DNA of 54,021 nt from Clostridiaceae bacterium JG1575 (GTDB taxonomy: Bacteria > Bacillota > Clostridia > Clostridiales > Clostridiaceae), in contig LQGW01000040.1 of the NCBI GenBank assembly GCA_002838815.1, positions 1 through 54,021 on the forward strand, read 5' to 3'. Below, piece by piece: positions 8,404-16,458 of the stretch. Both the position numbers and the translations under genes were made by a program. Positions within the stretch are counted from its first letter, which is position 1; each line of letters begins with the position of its first letter. The notes beneath the pieces were generated by a model that did no database searches, had not been told where the DNA came from, and was given only the letters and a program-made list of their open reading frames with translations.

Positions 8404-8758
8404 CGTTCTCCTCCTTAGTTAAGCGAATCAAAAATTGGGCGCTTAAGGCGGCGCTGGCAAAGGTCAATAGGGTGGTAATGAAAATCATCAAGAGGGTTTT
8501 GCCCAAAGAGCCCGAGAGTAAAAAGATGTGCCTCATCAGGTTTACGCCGGGAGCCACGAAAAATAGGGCCAGGTTGACGAGGAAAAAATCGCACGTCTCG
8601 CAAACCAAATGTTCTTTGAGTAGGCCCGACAGCAGCGCCGCCAAAAGAAGGATCATGCCTACGATGTTCCCTGGAAGCGGCAATCCCGTCCAGCGGACGA
8701 TGAGCTCACCGCCTAAATAAAACAGCAAAATGATGGCAAGTTGTGTGAAGTATTTCAA
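8396..8758 (-). CDS. lrgA: LrgA/CidA-family holin-like protein, 120 aa
   Basis: Holin-like partner of LrgB, with four hydrophobic helices. Recognisable segments are LPLPGNIVGMILLLAAL and FFVAPGVNLM. The start is TTG at 8758, supported by an AGGAGGGA Shine-Dalgarno; no better in-frame ATG precedes it. First gene of the two-gene lrgAB operon on the minus strand. Confidence 0.92.
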   Translation of the reverse strand: MKYFTQLAIILLFYLGGELIVRWTGLPLPGNIVGMILLLAALLSGLLKEHLVCETCDFFLVNLALFFVAPGVNLMRHIFLLSGSLGKTLLMIFITTLLTFASAALSAQFLIRLTKEENDD

Positions 8759-8794
8759 GGGAGTCCCTCCTTTTTTGGATCCAAGTCCCGTACG

Positions 8795-8803
8795 ATTATA
8801 GCA
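8795..8803 (-). promoter_or_regulatory. Extended -10 promoter for lrgAB
   Basis: The minus strand reads TGCTATAAT, a perfect extended -10, about 37 bases upstream of the lrgA start. No good -35 is visible, as expected for the TGn class. Confidence 0.6.
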
Positions 8804-8937
8804 CCCAGACGCAGCGCATGGGGACCGCAGAAGGGCAAAAGGGTAAAAAAATCCCAGAGTGGTGCGTCCATGGTTTATAATAGACCTAAGACCAGTCCCC
8901 TTTTTGTGGGGGATGGAATGATTTAGGAGGAAGCACC

Positions 8938-11355
8938 ATGAAAAAGTACGGACTCTCCGGCCAAGATAAAACGGTGAAACTCAACAAGCTCCATGTGTCT
9001 GGAAATGTCTGCGGGGAGTATATCGAATACACCATTGCTCAGCATTACCGGAATACCAGTGCCGAAGACGTGCACTGCACCTATTCTTTCCCGGTTCCAG
9101 AGACGGCCACGCTCACTGGCTTTTCCTTGAGCTTGGGCGGAAAAAGTCTTTCCGCTTCGGTGGAATCGCGGGACGAAGTGCTCACCATCATTAAGAATGC
9201 GAAAGATGAGGATCTCAACCCCATCAGTTTGGAATCCGATGACGAGGAGGATTTCCAAATCACCGTGGGCGACGTCATGCCCAATGAAACGGTGGTGATC
9301 CGCATTACCTATATGGACCAGCTGATTTATCACGACAATTTGCTTAAGGTGATCATTCCATCAGTGATTGATCCCACCTATGTGCTCTCCGAGACCGAAG
9401 AAGAGCTGGCAGGCCCCGGCACGGAGTCCCCGGAATTCTACTTGTCGCTGCTGATCGAAAGCTTTGGCGAAGTATCCTTGAAGTCCTCGACCCATAAAAT
9501 CAACGTGGAGCGCCAGGATGAAACGTTGCGTAAGGTCACCATTGAACAAGGACAGACTCTGGATCGGGATTTTGTCTTAGAGCTCACCGAGCGACGGCCG
9601 CGACAAGCCGACGGCATTGCCTATTCTTGGTACGATCAGGAAGCGGAGGAAGAAAAAGCGATTTTGATGATGCGCTTTTTCCCCATCCTTCCCGATGACG
9701 GCATGAGCGGTGAAAAAAACTATACTTTTATCATGGATATGTCGCAAACCATGGAAGGTAAGAAGGCAGAGGAAGCCCGAAGCGCCTTACTTTTGGCGTT
9801 AAGAGCTTTGGATGATGGGGATCGTTTCAACATCATCAGCTTCTCCGAGCGCTCTGAGGTCTTCAGCCCCCGAGGGAAGGTCGCCTACAACAAGGAAACT
9901 CTGGAAGCGGCTACGGAATGGATTGAGGGCTTAACCGTGCACAATGGGGCCGACATTCGCAGCGCGTTGAATTTAGCCATTGAGGAGGCCCGAGAAGACG
10001 ATCCCGAGATCCCCAATTACGTGTTCTTATTCTCGGATGAGCACGTGGAAAATGAAGATGAGATCTTGGAGTTTGTGCAAAACCACATCGGCAGCGTGCG
10101 CCTATTTACCATCGGCATGGATTCAGAGGTCAATTCGTATTTTCTCTCGCGCCTGGCGGAGGCCGGCGGGGGCAAAGCGGAGTTTGTCGAAGAAGGGCAG
10201 CGTCTGGACGACATCATCCTAAGGCACTTCCACCGCATCCACAATCCTCAGATGGATGTAACCTCCATTGATTGGGGGGAAATGGAAATCGAGCGCACCT
10301 ATCCTGGAACCATTTCCTATTTGTACGACCGAGAGCCGTTCACTATTTTTGCCGCCGTCAACGGCAGCATCGCCGGCAAGGTGGTTTTGCGCGGTAAAGT
10401 GGTGGGGCGCAGCGAAGAACTCGAGCATAAGCTCACGGCGGACTTGGATAAGCTGGAAATTGAAGAGAATTCCCAGCTCATTGAGAAGGTCTGGGCCCGA
10501 AAGATGATCGAATCGCTGGAAGAGCGGGAGCACAAAATGCGCGGACATGAGCGCGATCAGGTTCGCGAACGTATTTTGGAGCTTTCCAAGGAATTCAACA
10601 TGCTTTCTTCGGAGACCGCCTTCATTTTGATTGAAGCCGTGGAAGATCCGGTATCCGGCTTTGTGATGAATCGTATTGTGCCCTTGGAAATGTCTTTAGA
10701 GACCATGAAGCTGTTGTCCGAATCCTTCTTCTTGGACGATACCCGCTACTCTGCAGATCTTAATTTGCGGGAAACAATGGCGGCTAAGGGACTTTCCCGT
10801 CAGGAGGCGCGGCGCGTCATCCAATTTGAGCGAGAGAATCTCCTGAGAATCCTTGCGAAGAATCAGCAGGCCGACGGCAGCTTTAAGGATATGGGCGAGG
10901 ACGAGCCTCAGGCCATTTTGGAGACCACCTTAAAGGGACTTTTGGCCTTCACAGCCGGCAATGAGCCCGCCACCATCTACCTCACAAGCATCAATAAGGC
11001 CTTTACCTTTGTGATGAAAACCATCGGCGAGGATGAACGTCTTTTGACGGAGCGCAATCTGATGCTTTTATCCATAGCCTACGAATTGGCGCACGCCAAG
11101 CGCCTCATTAAGGAGCGCACCATCGTCAGCTTGGATGGGCTCTTCGACCGCATTGAAGAAGGAGAATTCCCCTCTTCCTTGAAAGAAGTCGAATCCGTGG
11201 TTGCCGCCACCTCGCCCTTGCAGATGAAGTTCATCATGGCCGCAGCCTTGAACATTTCAGCCTCACAAATTGGAGATTTGGAAGAGATTTTTGAAAAAGA
11301 CATCAAATCCCATATTTCCCGCATCTCTGAGGTTGCTCTGGCCAAAGCCCTTTAA
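8938..11355 (+). CDS. VIT and von Willebrand factor A domain protein, 805 aa
   Basis: No signal peptide or membrane helix is seen, so it is probably cytoplasmic. Residues about 7-130 match the VIT domain (YTFPVPE-type strand YSFPVPE at 49-55, PNETVVIRITY near 115-125). A VWA domain follows at about 260-430. Its metal site is altered: the first motif is DMSQT (Asp267, Ser269, Thr271) instead of DxSxS, the usual Thr position reads NGADI, and the third Asp is in LFSDE. The C-terminal part (620-805) has an ADGSF segment like the helical tail of bacterial VIT-VWA proteins. Its role is unknown; the family scaffolds protein complexes. The start has AGGAGG 7 bases upstream. It is monocistronic, with a terminator downstream. 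Confidence 0.85.
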   Translation: MKKYGLSGQDKTVKLNKLHVSGNVCGEYIEYTIAQHYRNTSAEDVHCTYSFPVPETATLTGFSLSLGGKSLSASVESRDEVLTIIKNAKDEDLNPISLESDDEEDFQITVGDVMPNETVVIRITYMDQLIYHDNLLKVIIPSVIDPTYVLSETEEELAGPGTESPEFYLSLLIESFGEVSLKSSTHKINVERQDETLRKVTIEQGQTLDRDFVLELTERRPRQADGIAYSWYDQEAEEEKAILMMRFFPILPDDGMSGEKNYTFIMDMSQTMEGKKAEEARSALLLALRALDDGDRFNIISFSERSEVFSPRGKVAYNKETLEAATEWIEGLTVHNGADIRSALNLAIEEAREDDPEIPNYVFLFSDEHVENEDEILEFVQNHIGSVRLFTIGMDSEVNSYFLSRLAEAGGGKAEFVEEGQRLDDIILRHFHRIHNPQMDVTSIDWGEMEIERTYPGTISYLYDREPFTIFAAVNGSIAGKVVLRGKVVGRSEELEHKLTADLDKLEIEENSQLIEKVWARKMIESLEEREHKMRGHERDQVRERILELSKEFNMLSSETAFILIEAVEDPVSGFVMNRIVPLEMSLETMKLLSESFFLDDTRYSADLNLRETMAAKGLSRQEARRVIQFERENLLRILAKNQQADGSFKDMGEDEPQAILETTLKGLLAFTAGNEPATIYLTSINKAFTFVMKTIGEDERLLTERNLMLLSIAYELAHAKRLIKERTIVSLDGLFDRIEEGEFPSSLKEVESVVAATSPLQMKFIMAAALNISASQIGDLEEIFEKDIKSHISRISEVALAKAL

Positions 11356-11399
11356 TCAGGGCCGGGCCAAAGCGAGCGCCCATGGCTCCAAATCGCATC

Positions 11400-11430
11400 A
11401 AGAGTCCTGCCCAATGGCGGGGCTCTTTTT
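11400..11430 (+). terminator. Terminator of the VIT/VWA gene
   Basis: A 12-bp stem with two G-T pairs (AAGAGTCCTGCC/GGCGGGGCTCTT) is followed by T5 about 45 bases after the stop codon. Confidence 0.8.
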
Positions 11431-11832
11431 AGGCGCTTGAGGGGAGTGGTGAAGCGACGGGGAGTCCTCAAGAGGAAGTTGCGGCAAAGGATATGAAGAA
11501 GGTGTAAAGAAGAGATCGAGGAACATTGGGAGGATTGAACCGTGGTGGACTTGAGCCTTCGCGTAATAAACAGGCGCAAGGGAACCGCTTCAGGGCGTTT
11601 CTCGGCGATGAGGGAGCGTTTGGACCAGTGGAGGCGAAGAGCGGGCTTGGGAGAGGTTGCCCCTTAAATGGCGCCCCTAGCAGCTGGTCGCGGATGGATC
11701 GTTCGTTGCCGAACTGGGGCATCTTTTTTCTTTGCCCCATGACGCTTCGGGGCGCTTCGTTGGCGTTTCGAAAAAGCGTCACTAATTTGTAACCTTATTT
11801 TAACTTCTTTGAAACCATTTTCTTATGAAGGA
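11431..11832. other. Intergenic region without a recognisable gene
   Basis: About 400 bases separate the terminator from the promoter of the next gene. Short open frames on both strands lack coding character and lack ribosome-binding sites. A stem around GCGCCCC/GGGGCGC-like sequence is possible near 11740-11760. I see no RNA gene or repeat family. Confidence 0.5.
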
Positions 11833-11833
11833 G

Positions 11834-11862
11834 TTGTAAAGTGGAATTAGTACCCATATTAC
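11834..11862 (+). promoter_or_regulatory. Promoter TTGTAA-N17-TATTAC
   Basis: A -35 at 11834-11839 and a -10 at 11857-11862 have optimal spacing and lie about 22 bases before the start of the secreted repeat protein. This would give a very short leader. Confidence 0.5.
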
Positions 11863-11884
11863 GGTCCAAGGGAGGCCCACCATC

Positions 11885-12928
11885 ATGAAAAAGAACAAGC
11901 CATCCATCCTGTTGCTTTTGCTGCTCTTTTTAGGGGCAATGATGCCGCCCAGTACAGCTCAAGCAGCGCCTTCAACGCTTTGGGCCGATACGATCTGTAT
12001 GGATGATGAGGGTCGACTTTTGACGGATTTTTATCGAGAACGCTACGCCATTGAAAAGGGAGTTTTTCAGTTTCATGCCGCGCCGCACCGATCCGGCTAT
12101 CGCTTTGTGACCTGCAATATTTTAGAGTTGGTCGGACCCAAGGGATCGTCCTACCGCGTTAATTATTTCTATGAAAAAGGCGAGGGCGCCGCTGAAGCGT
12201 TGCCCCAAGGGCAGCCCATGAAAGAAATGCCCAAAAAGCCGTGGAATGCCAAAAACAGGACCGTATATGTCTCATGGGTGGATGAGCGCGGCCACGCCCT
12301 TCGGCCCTCGAAGCTTCAGACCGTTGCCTTTGCTTGGGATGCCTACGAAGTCCCCAAAGCCCCTCACATCAATGGATATGGGGTCACCTCCCTTGAAAAA
12401 GGCCGACACCTTTTCGGTCAAAAGAGCGTCCCGCACCTGATTTATTGCTATGGAAAGAACCAAGCGTCCAAGACGCTGCCCAGCCTCGTCTATGAAAAGG
12501 CCTTTCGGGAATTGCCCCGTCGGATCGTTGAGCCGGCCGTAACCCCCAAAATGATGGTCCCCAGCGAAACAAAAAAGACCGTCCCGATGAAAAACAGCAA
12601 ACCGGCCCCTGGGAAATCCGCACAAGAGCCCAGGAAGGAACCCGAACAGCAAATCAGCCCTTCGGGCGAGGGGGAGAAGCCATTCGAACCAGAGGGCGGT
12701 CCTCTCGAGGCGATCTTGAAGGAGGAGGCGAGGAGCCGCGAGCTGCCAGCCCCTGAAACGCCCTGGATCAAGAATGATTCGTCTCAAGATTTGATTTTTC
12801 CCGTGAACTCCGAACCGTCTCAGGCCGCAGCGGTGAATCCTCCGGTGAAGCGTGAAACCCTCTTTGCAGGGTTTGCACTGGTAAGCGTAGGCATTCTCGC
12901 CGGGTTTGCCCTTCGACGGAACCGATAG
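11885..12928 (+). CDS. Secreted, membrane-anchored protein with two MucBP-like repeats, 347 aa
   Basis: A signal peptide occupies residues 1-27 (Lys-rich start, Leu-rich core, cut after AQA). Two related modules of about 65 residues follow: in each, a VxxxDExG start leads to AP-x-GY and ends YFYEKG or YCYGKN, the pattern of MucBP-type beta modules of Gram-positive surface proteins. A Pro/Lys/Glu-rich linker runs from about 205 to 320. One transmembrane helix near the end (FAGFALVSVGILAGFAL) is followed by RRNR. No LPxTG motif precedes that helix, so the protein is held by its membrane helix and not by sortase. Ligand unknown. The start has GGGAGG upstream. Confidence 0.7.
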   Translation: MKKNKPSILLLLLLFLGAMMPPSTAQAAPSTLWADTICMDDEGRLLTDFYRERYAIEKGVFQFHAAPHRSGYRFVTCNILELVGPKGSSYRVNYFYEKGEGAAEALPQGQPMKEMPKKPWNAKNRTVYVSWVDERGHALRPSKLQTVAFAWDAYEVPKAPHINGYGVTSLEKGRHLFGQKSVPHLIYCYGKNQASKTLPSLVYEKAFRELPRRIVEPAVTPKMMVPSETKKTVPMKNSKPAPGKSAQEPRKEPEQQISPSGEGEKPFEPEGGPLEAILKEEARSRELPAPETPWIKNDSSQDLIFPVNSEPSQAAAVNPPVKRETLFAGFALVSVGILAGFALRRNR

Positions 12929-12966
12929 GTCCGTCGGGGTTTGGATCCGGATCTTCCTTTGGGGAT

Positions 12967-13020
12967 CCCCCTCTCTTGCGCCAGCGGATGTCCCATGGCG
13001 CTGGAGGGGGGCTCTTTTTT
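12967..13020 (+). terminator. Terminator of the secreted repeat protein
   Basis: Nested stems CCCCCT/AGGGGG and CCAGCG/CGCTGG are followed by GCTC and T6 about 40 bases after the stop codon. Confidence 0.75.
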
Positions 13021-13218
13021 GTTTGCTGCCCCCCAAGGTGCCGGTGGTGGAAAAAGGAACTGGATTGGATTCTTGGAATTTCAGGCTTTTTCCGCAAATT
13101 CCCATCGGATTTATAGGGAAACCGTCATGCTTTTCTCATTTGGGCGAAGAATTCAGCAAACGGGCTCTATGGGGGCCTTAGAAGGGGTTGACGAGGCAAT
13201 TTGGGGATTTAACAAAAT

Positions 13219-13346
13219 ATTAACGTTAAGAATCTAACAAAAAGAGGAATACGTTTTAGAAGTGGATTTTCACGGGATTTGACATGATTTATCGGTTCGA
13301 TAACGGCCATCAAGCCATGTTCACAATTCGTTTAGAAACGTTAACA
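13219..13346. promoter_or_regulatory. AT-rich dyads upstream of the glycine cleavage operon
   Basis: The region 13021-13460 holds no gene. It contains a TTAACGTTAA palindrome near 13219-13228, a perfect TTATCG-GTT-CGATAA dyad at 13289-13303 and a second AACGTTAAC near 13335. They lie 120-265 bases upstream of the gcvT promoter. Binding of a regulator here is possible but is only an inference from symmetry. Confidence 0.35.
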
Positions 13347-13460
13347 AATAATAGAGAAGGTGAAGTATAGAGGGACCTAAACCGCTGATCAGGCTAATTT
13401 TTCCGCAATGACAAATCATTAACATAATGCTACTGTCAAAGGGACGGGTCTCGTGGCTTG

Positions 13461-13489
13461 TTGGAAAAGGCCTCCATCTCCCATATAAT
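13461..13489 (+). promoter_or_regulatory. gcv operon promoter TTGGAA-N17-TATAAT
   Basis: A consensus -10 at 13484-13489 and a -35 at 13461-13466 with 17-bp spacing predict a transcript starting near 13496. The leader would be about 45 bases, too short for a glycine riboswitch. Confidence 0.75.
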
Positions 13490-13541
13490 TGGAATGAGGC
13501 TATTTTCAAACCCGAACAATAACAGTTTTACGGAGGTTGTT

Positions 13542-14633
13542 ATGGAAAACGTGAAAAGAACTCCAGTGTTTGAATCCTACGCAAAGTACGGCGGTAAGAA
13601 CGTACCTTACGCAGGATGGGAAATGCCCGTGGAATTCATTGGGCTGGTTCCAGAGCACAACAAAGTGCGCAATGAAGTCGGGATCTTTGATGTATCCCAC
13701 ATGGGTGAAATCACGGTCTTAGGCAAAGATGCCCTAAAGTTTGTGAACTACCTTGTGACCAATGACGTCAACCGTATTGTGGATGGCCAGGTCATGTACA
13801 CCTTCATGTGCTACCCCGAGGGAGGCGTCGTGGACGATCTCTTGGTGTATCGTTTTGGCCCCGAGGACACCTATCTCGTTGTGAATGCCGCCAACAGCGA
13901 CAAGGATTTTGCCTGGATCCAGGAAAAAGCCAAGGATTTTGACGTCGAAGTGAAAAACATCTCTCCAGAGGTTGGACAAGTCGCCGTTCAAGGCCCTAAG
14001 GCTCAGGGAATCCTTCAAACACTCACCGAGCAAAACCTCGATGAGATTAAATTTTTCTTTGCCAAGCGCGATGTAAAAATTAAGGACATCAATACCATGA
14101 TTTCGCGCACGGGATACACCGGCGAAGATGGATTTGAGATCTACTGCGACAAAAAAGATGCCGCAAAGCTCTTTGAAATGATTGCAGATGCCGGAGTTCA
14201 GCCCATCGGCTTGGGCGCCCGTGACACCCTGCGCTTTGAAGCCAACTTGCCCCTTTACGGACAGGAAATGAGTCAAGACATCACCCCCCTCGAAGCCGGA
14301 TATGGCTACTTTGTCAAACTAGACAAGGAAGACTTCATCGGCAAGGATGCATTGAAAAAGCAAAAAGAAGAAGGCCTCAAGAGAAAAGTGGTCGGCTTTG
14401 AAATGCCTAAGGGAAGCCCGCGCCACGGCTATGACGTCTATAAGGGCGACAAGAAGATCGGCGTAGTCACCACGGGATACATCTCCCCGAGTTTAGGCAA
14501 GCCCATCGGCAACGCCTTACTGGATATAGAGGAAACGGAAATGGGCAACGACATTGAAATTGCCATCCGCAACCGCCGTCTGCCGGCAAAGGTCAGAGAT
14601 CGCAAGTTCCTCAAAAAGCACACCAAGCAATAA
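13542..14633 (+). CDS. gcvT: Glycine cleavage system T protein (aminomethyltransferase), 363 aa
   Basis: Transfers the methylene group from aminomethyl-lipoyl GcvH to tetrahydrofolate, releasing ammonia. Typical GcvT features are GGKNVPYAGWEMPVEF near the N-terminus, FDVSHMGEI, the folate-binding Asp region LVTNDVNR, YTGEDGFEIY, and SPSLGKPIGNALL near the end. Length is standard. The start at 13542 is chosen because ACGGAGG lies 7 bases upstream and similarity begins with the following residues; an upstream in-frame ATG at 13458 lies before the promoter. First gene of gcvT-gcvH-gcvPA-gcvPB-lpdA. Confidence 0.96.
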   Translation: MENVKRTPVFESYAKYGGKNVPYAGWEMPVEFIGLVPEHNKVRNEVGIFDVSHMGEITVLGKDALKFVNYLVTNDVNRIVDGQVMYTFMCYPEGGVVDDLLVYRFGPEDTYLVVNAANSDKDFAWIQEKAKDFDVEVKNISPEVGQVAVQGPKAQGILQTLTEQNLDEIKFFFAKRDVKIKDINTMISRTGYTGEDGFEIYCDKKDAAKLFEMIADAGVQPIGLGARDTLRFEANLPLYGQEMSQDITPLEAGYGYFVKLDKEDFIGKDALKKQKEEGLKRKVVGFEMPKGSPRHGYDVYKGDKKIGVVTTGYISPSLGKPIGNALLDIEETEMGNDIEIAIRNRRLPAKVRDRKFLKKHTKQ

Positions 14634-14726
14634 TGGATCGCAGCCGGGTGGAGGCTGTTGCCAAAAGGCCGGTCTCTCCCGTAAGATGAACCCAAAATCA
14701 ACCATCAAAAAGGAGAAATGAAAATC

Positions 14727-15113
14727 ATGGACAAAATGAAGGATAACCTGCTGTATACGAAGGATCACGACTGGGTCAGAGTAGAGGGGGATAAGGCATA
14801 TGTTGGACTCACCGATTATGCTCAGCACCACCTAGGATCCATTGTTTATGTAGAAGCTCCTGAAATGGACGATGAATTTGCAAAGGGCGACACCTACGGT
14901 GTTGTGGAATCCGTCAAGGCAGCGACCGACATGTACATGCCCCTCTCGGGAAAAATTGTGGAAGTCAACGACGAAGTGGTGGACAGCCCGGAAAAATTCA
15001 ATGAAAACCCCTGGGACAACTGGTTTGTTGCCGTAGAAATTGCGGACAAGGCGGAGTTGGAGGAACTCATCAAACCGGAGGACTACAAGAAACTTTTGGA
15101 AGAGGAGGAATAA
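14727..15113 (+). CDS. gcvH: Glycine cleavage system H protein (lipoyl carrier), 128 aa
   Basis: Small carrier protein whose lipoylated lysine shuttles the aminomethyl group between GcvP, GcvT and Lpd. The lipoylation site is Lys64 in [13 protein letters not shown], and the C-terminal [10 protein letters not shown] segment is typical. Possible starts are 14718, 14727 and 14736. AGGAG at 14711-14715 is too close to 14718, so 14727 is preferred. The next gene starts 7 bases after the stop. Confidence 0.95.
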   Translation: MDKMKDNLLYTKDHDWVRVEGDKAYVGLTDYAQHHLGSIVYVEAPEMDDEFAKGDTYGVVESVKAATDMYMPLSGKIVEVNDEVVDSPEKFNENPWDNWFVAVEIADKAELEELIKPEDYKKLLEEEE

Positions 15114-15120
15114 CGTCTTG

Positions 15121-16458
15121 ATGCATCCCTATCTTCCGGGGACCGAAGAAGATCTGAAAATCATGCTCGAGCGGATCGGCGTGTCTTCCGTGGACGACCT
15201 TTATAAGGCCGTCCCGGCAGACGTTAAGCTTCAGGATGAACTGAAGCTGGAGGCCGCAAAGTCCGAAGTTGAGATCAGACGCATTCTTGGCGCCCTGGCG
15301 AATAAAAATAAATCCATTGACGAGCTGACGTGCTTTTTGGGGGCAGGGGCCTATGACCATTACATTCCCTCCACCGTCAAGCACATTGTAGGCCGCTCGG
15401 AGTTCTACACCGCCTACACCCCCTACCAGCCTGAAATTGCTCAGGGAACGCTGCAGAGCGTTTGGGAGTATCAATCCATGATGTGCATGCTCACGGGCAT
15501 GGACGTCAGCAACGTTTCCATGTACGATGGACCCACCGCCGCCGCGGAAGCAGCGATTTTGGCTACTTCCGCCCAGCGCAGAAAGAAGGTTCTCGTCTCG
15601 GAGGCGGTCAACCCCGAAACCAAAAAGGTTCTTGAGACCTACATGACTTCTCGGGATCTTGAGATTGAGTATATTCCGGTGACCGAAGAAGGCCGCACCG
15701 ACGCCAAGGGTTTGGCGCAGATGCTGGATAAGGAAGTGGCTGCAGTGCTTGTGGCCAATCCGAACTTCTACGGAGTGGTGGAAGACTTCTCCGCCATTAC
15801 GGAGCCTGTTCATGCCAATAAGAGCCTGCTGATCATGCAAGTGGATCCCGTTTCTTTGGGGCTTTTGAAAACCCCAGGCGAAATCGGTGCGGACATTGTC
15901 TGTGGAGAAGGTCAGTCCTTGGGACAAAACCTCAACTACGGCGGCCCCGTATTGGGCTTCCTCAATGTCACCAACAAGCTCTTGAGAAAAGCCCCCGGCC
16001 GCATCATCGGCCGTAGTGTGGACGTCGAGGGAACTCCGGCTTATGTTTTGACTTTGCAGGCCAGAGAACAGCACATCCGCCGGGAAAAAGCAACCTCCAA
16101 CATCTGTTCCGACCAAACCTTGAACTCGGTAGCGGCGGCCGTCTACATGGCCACCATGGGCCCTGAGGGAATGAAGGAAGTGGCCGTTCAGTCGACGCAA
16201 AAAGCGCATTACCTTGCCAAAAAGTTGGAAGCGACGGGCAAATTCAAACTCAAATACTCGGGTCCCTTCTTTAAGGAATTCCTCATGGAGACGGATCTTG
16301 ACATCGATGGGATGAACCAAGAGCTCCTCAAGAAGAACATCCTAGGACCCATGAACATGGATGTGTTCGGCATGCCCGGCGCCTGCCTCTTTGCGGTCAC
16401 GGAAAACCGTTCTAAAGAAGAGATGGATGCCCTGGTAGCCGCCTTGGAGGTGATCTAG
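15121..16458 (+). CDS. gcvPA: Glycine dehydrogenase (decarboxylating) subunit 1, 445 aa
   Basis: N-terminal half of the pyridoxal-phosphate glycine decarboxylase (P protein), which is split in two in many Bacillota and archaea. Landmarks are HPYLPGTEED at the N-terminus, FLGAGAYDHYIPS, TPYQPEIAQGTLQ and the REQHIRREKATSNICS segment. Length matches the family. The start at 15121 follows GAGGAGG, which overlaps the end of gcvH. The stop is directly followed by the gcvPB ATG. The two halves form the heterotetrameric enzyme that decarboxylates glycine and loads GcvH. Confidence 0.96.
   Translation: MHPYLPGTEEDLKIMLERIGVSSVDDLYKAVPADVKLQDELKLEAAKSEVEIRRILGALANKNKSIDELTCFLGAGAYDHYIPSTVKHIVGRSEFYTAYTPYQPEIAQGTLQSVWEYQSMMCMLTGMDVSNVSMYDGPTAAAEAAILATSAQRRKKVLVSEAVNPETKKVLETYMTSRDLEIEYIPVTEEGRTDAKGLAQMLDKEVAAVLVANPNFYGVVEDFSAITEPVHANKSLLIMQVDPVSLGLLKTPGEIGADIVCGEGQSLGQNLNYGGPVLGFLNVTNKLLRKAPGRIIGRSVDVEGTPAYVLTLQAREQHIRREKATSNICSDQTLNSVAAAVYMATMGPEGMKEVAVQSTQKAHYLAKKLEATGKFKLKYSGPFFKEFLMETDLDIDGMNQELLKKNILGPMNMDVFGMPGACLFAVTENRSKEEMDALVAALEVI

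Noticed and set aside
11468-11792. Overlapping ORFs on both strands between the VIT/VWA and MucBP-like genes
   Set aside because: They lack ribosome-binding sites and protein-like composition, and they lie after a terminator with no promoter of their own.
12860-12928. LPxTG cell-wall sorting signal in the MucBP-like protein
   Set aside because: A hydrophobic helix and a basic tail are present, but no LPxTG-like motif precedes them.
13021-13541. Possible glycine riboswitch ahead of gcvT
   Set aside because: None of the conserved glycine-aptamer sequence is visible, and the predicted promoter leaves only a leader of about 45 bases.
15070-16320. Long open frame of 416 codons on the minus strand
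   Set aside because: It lies entirely antisense to gcvPA, has no ribosome-binding site and a composition typical of the reverse frame of a biased gene.
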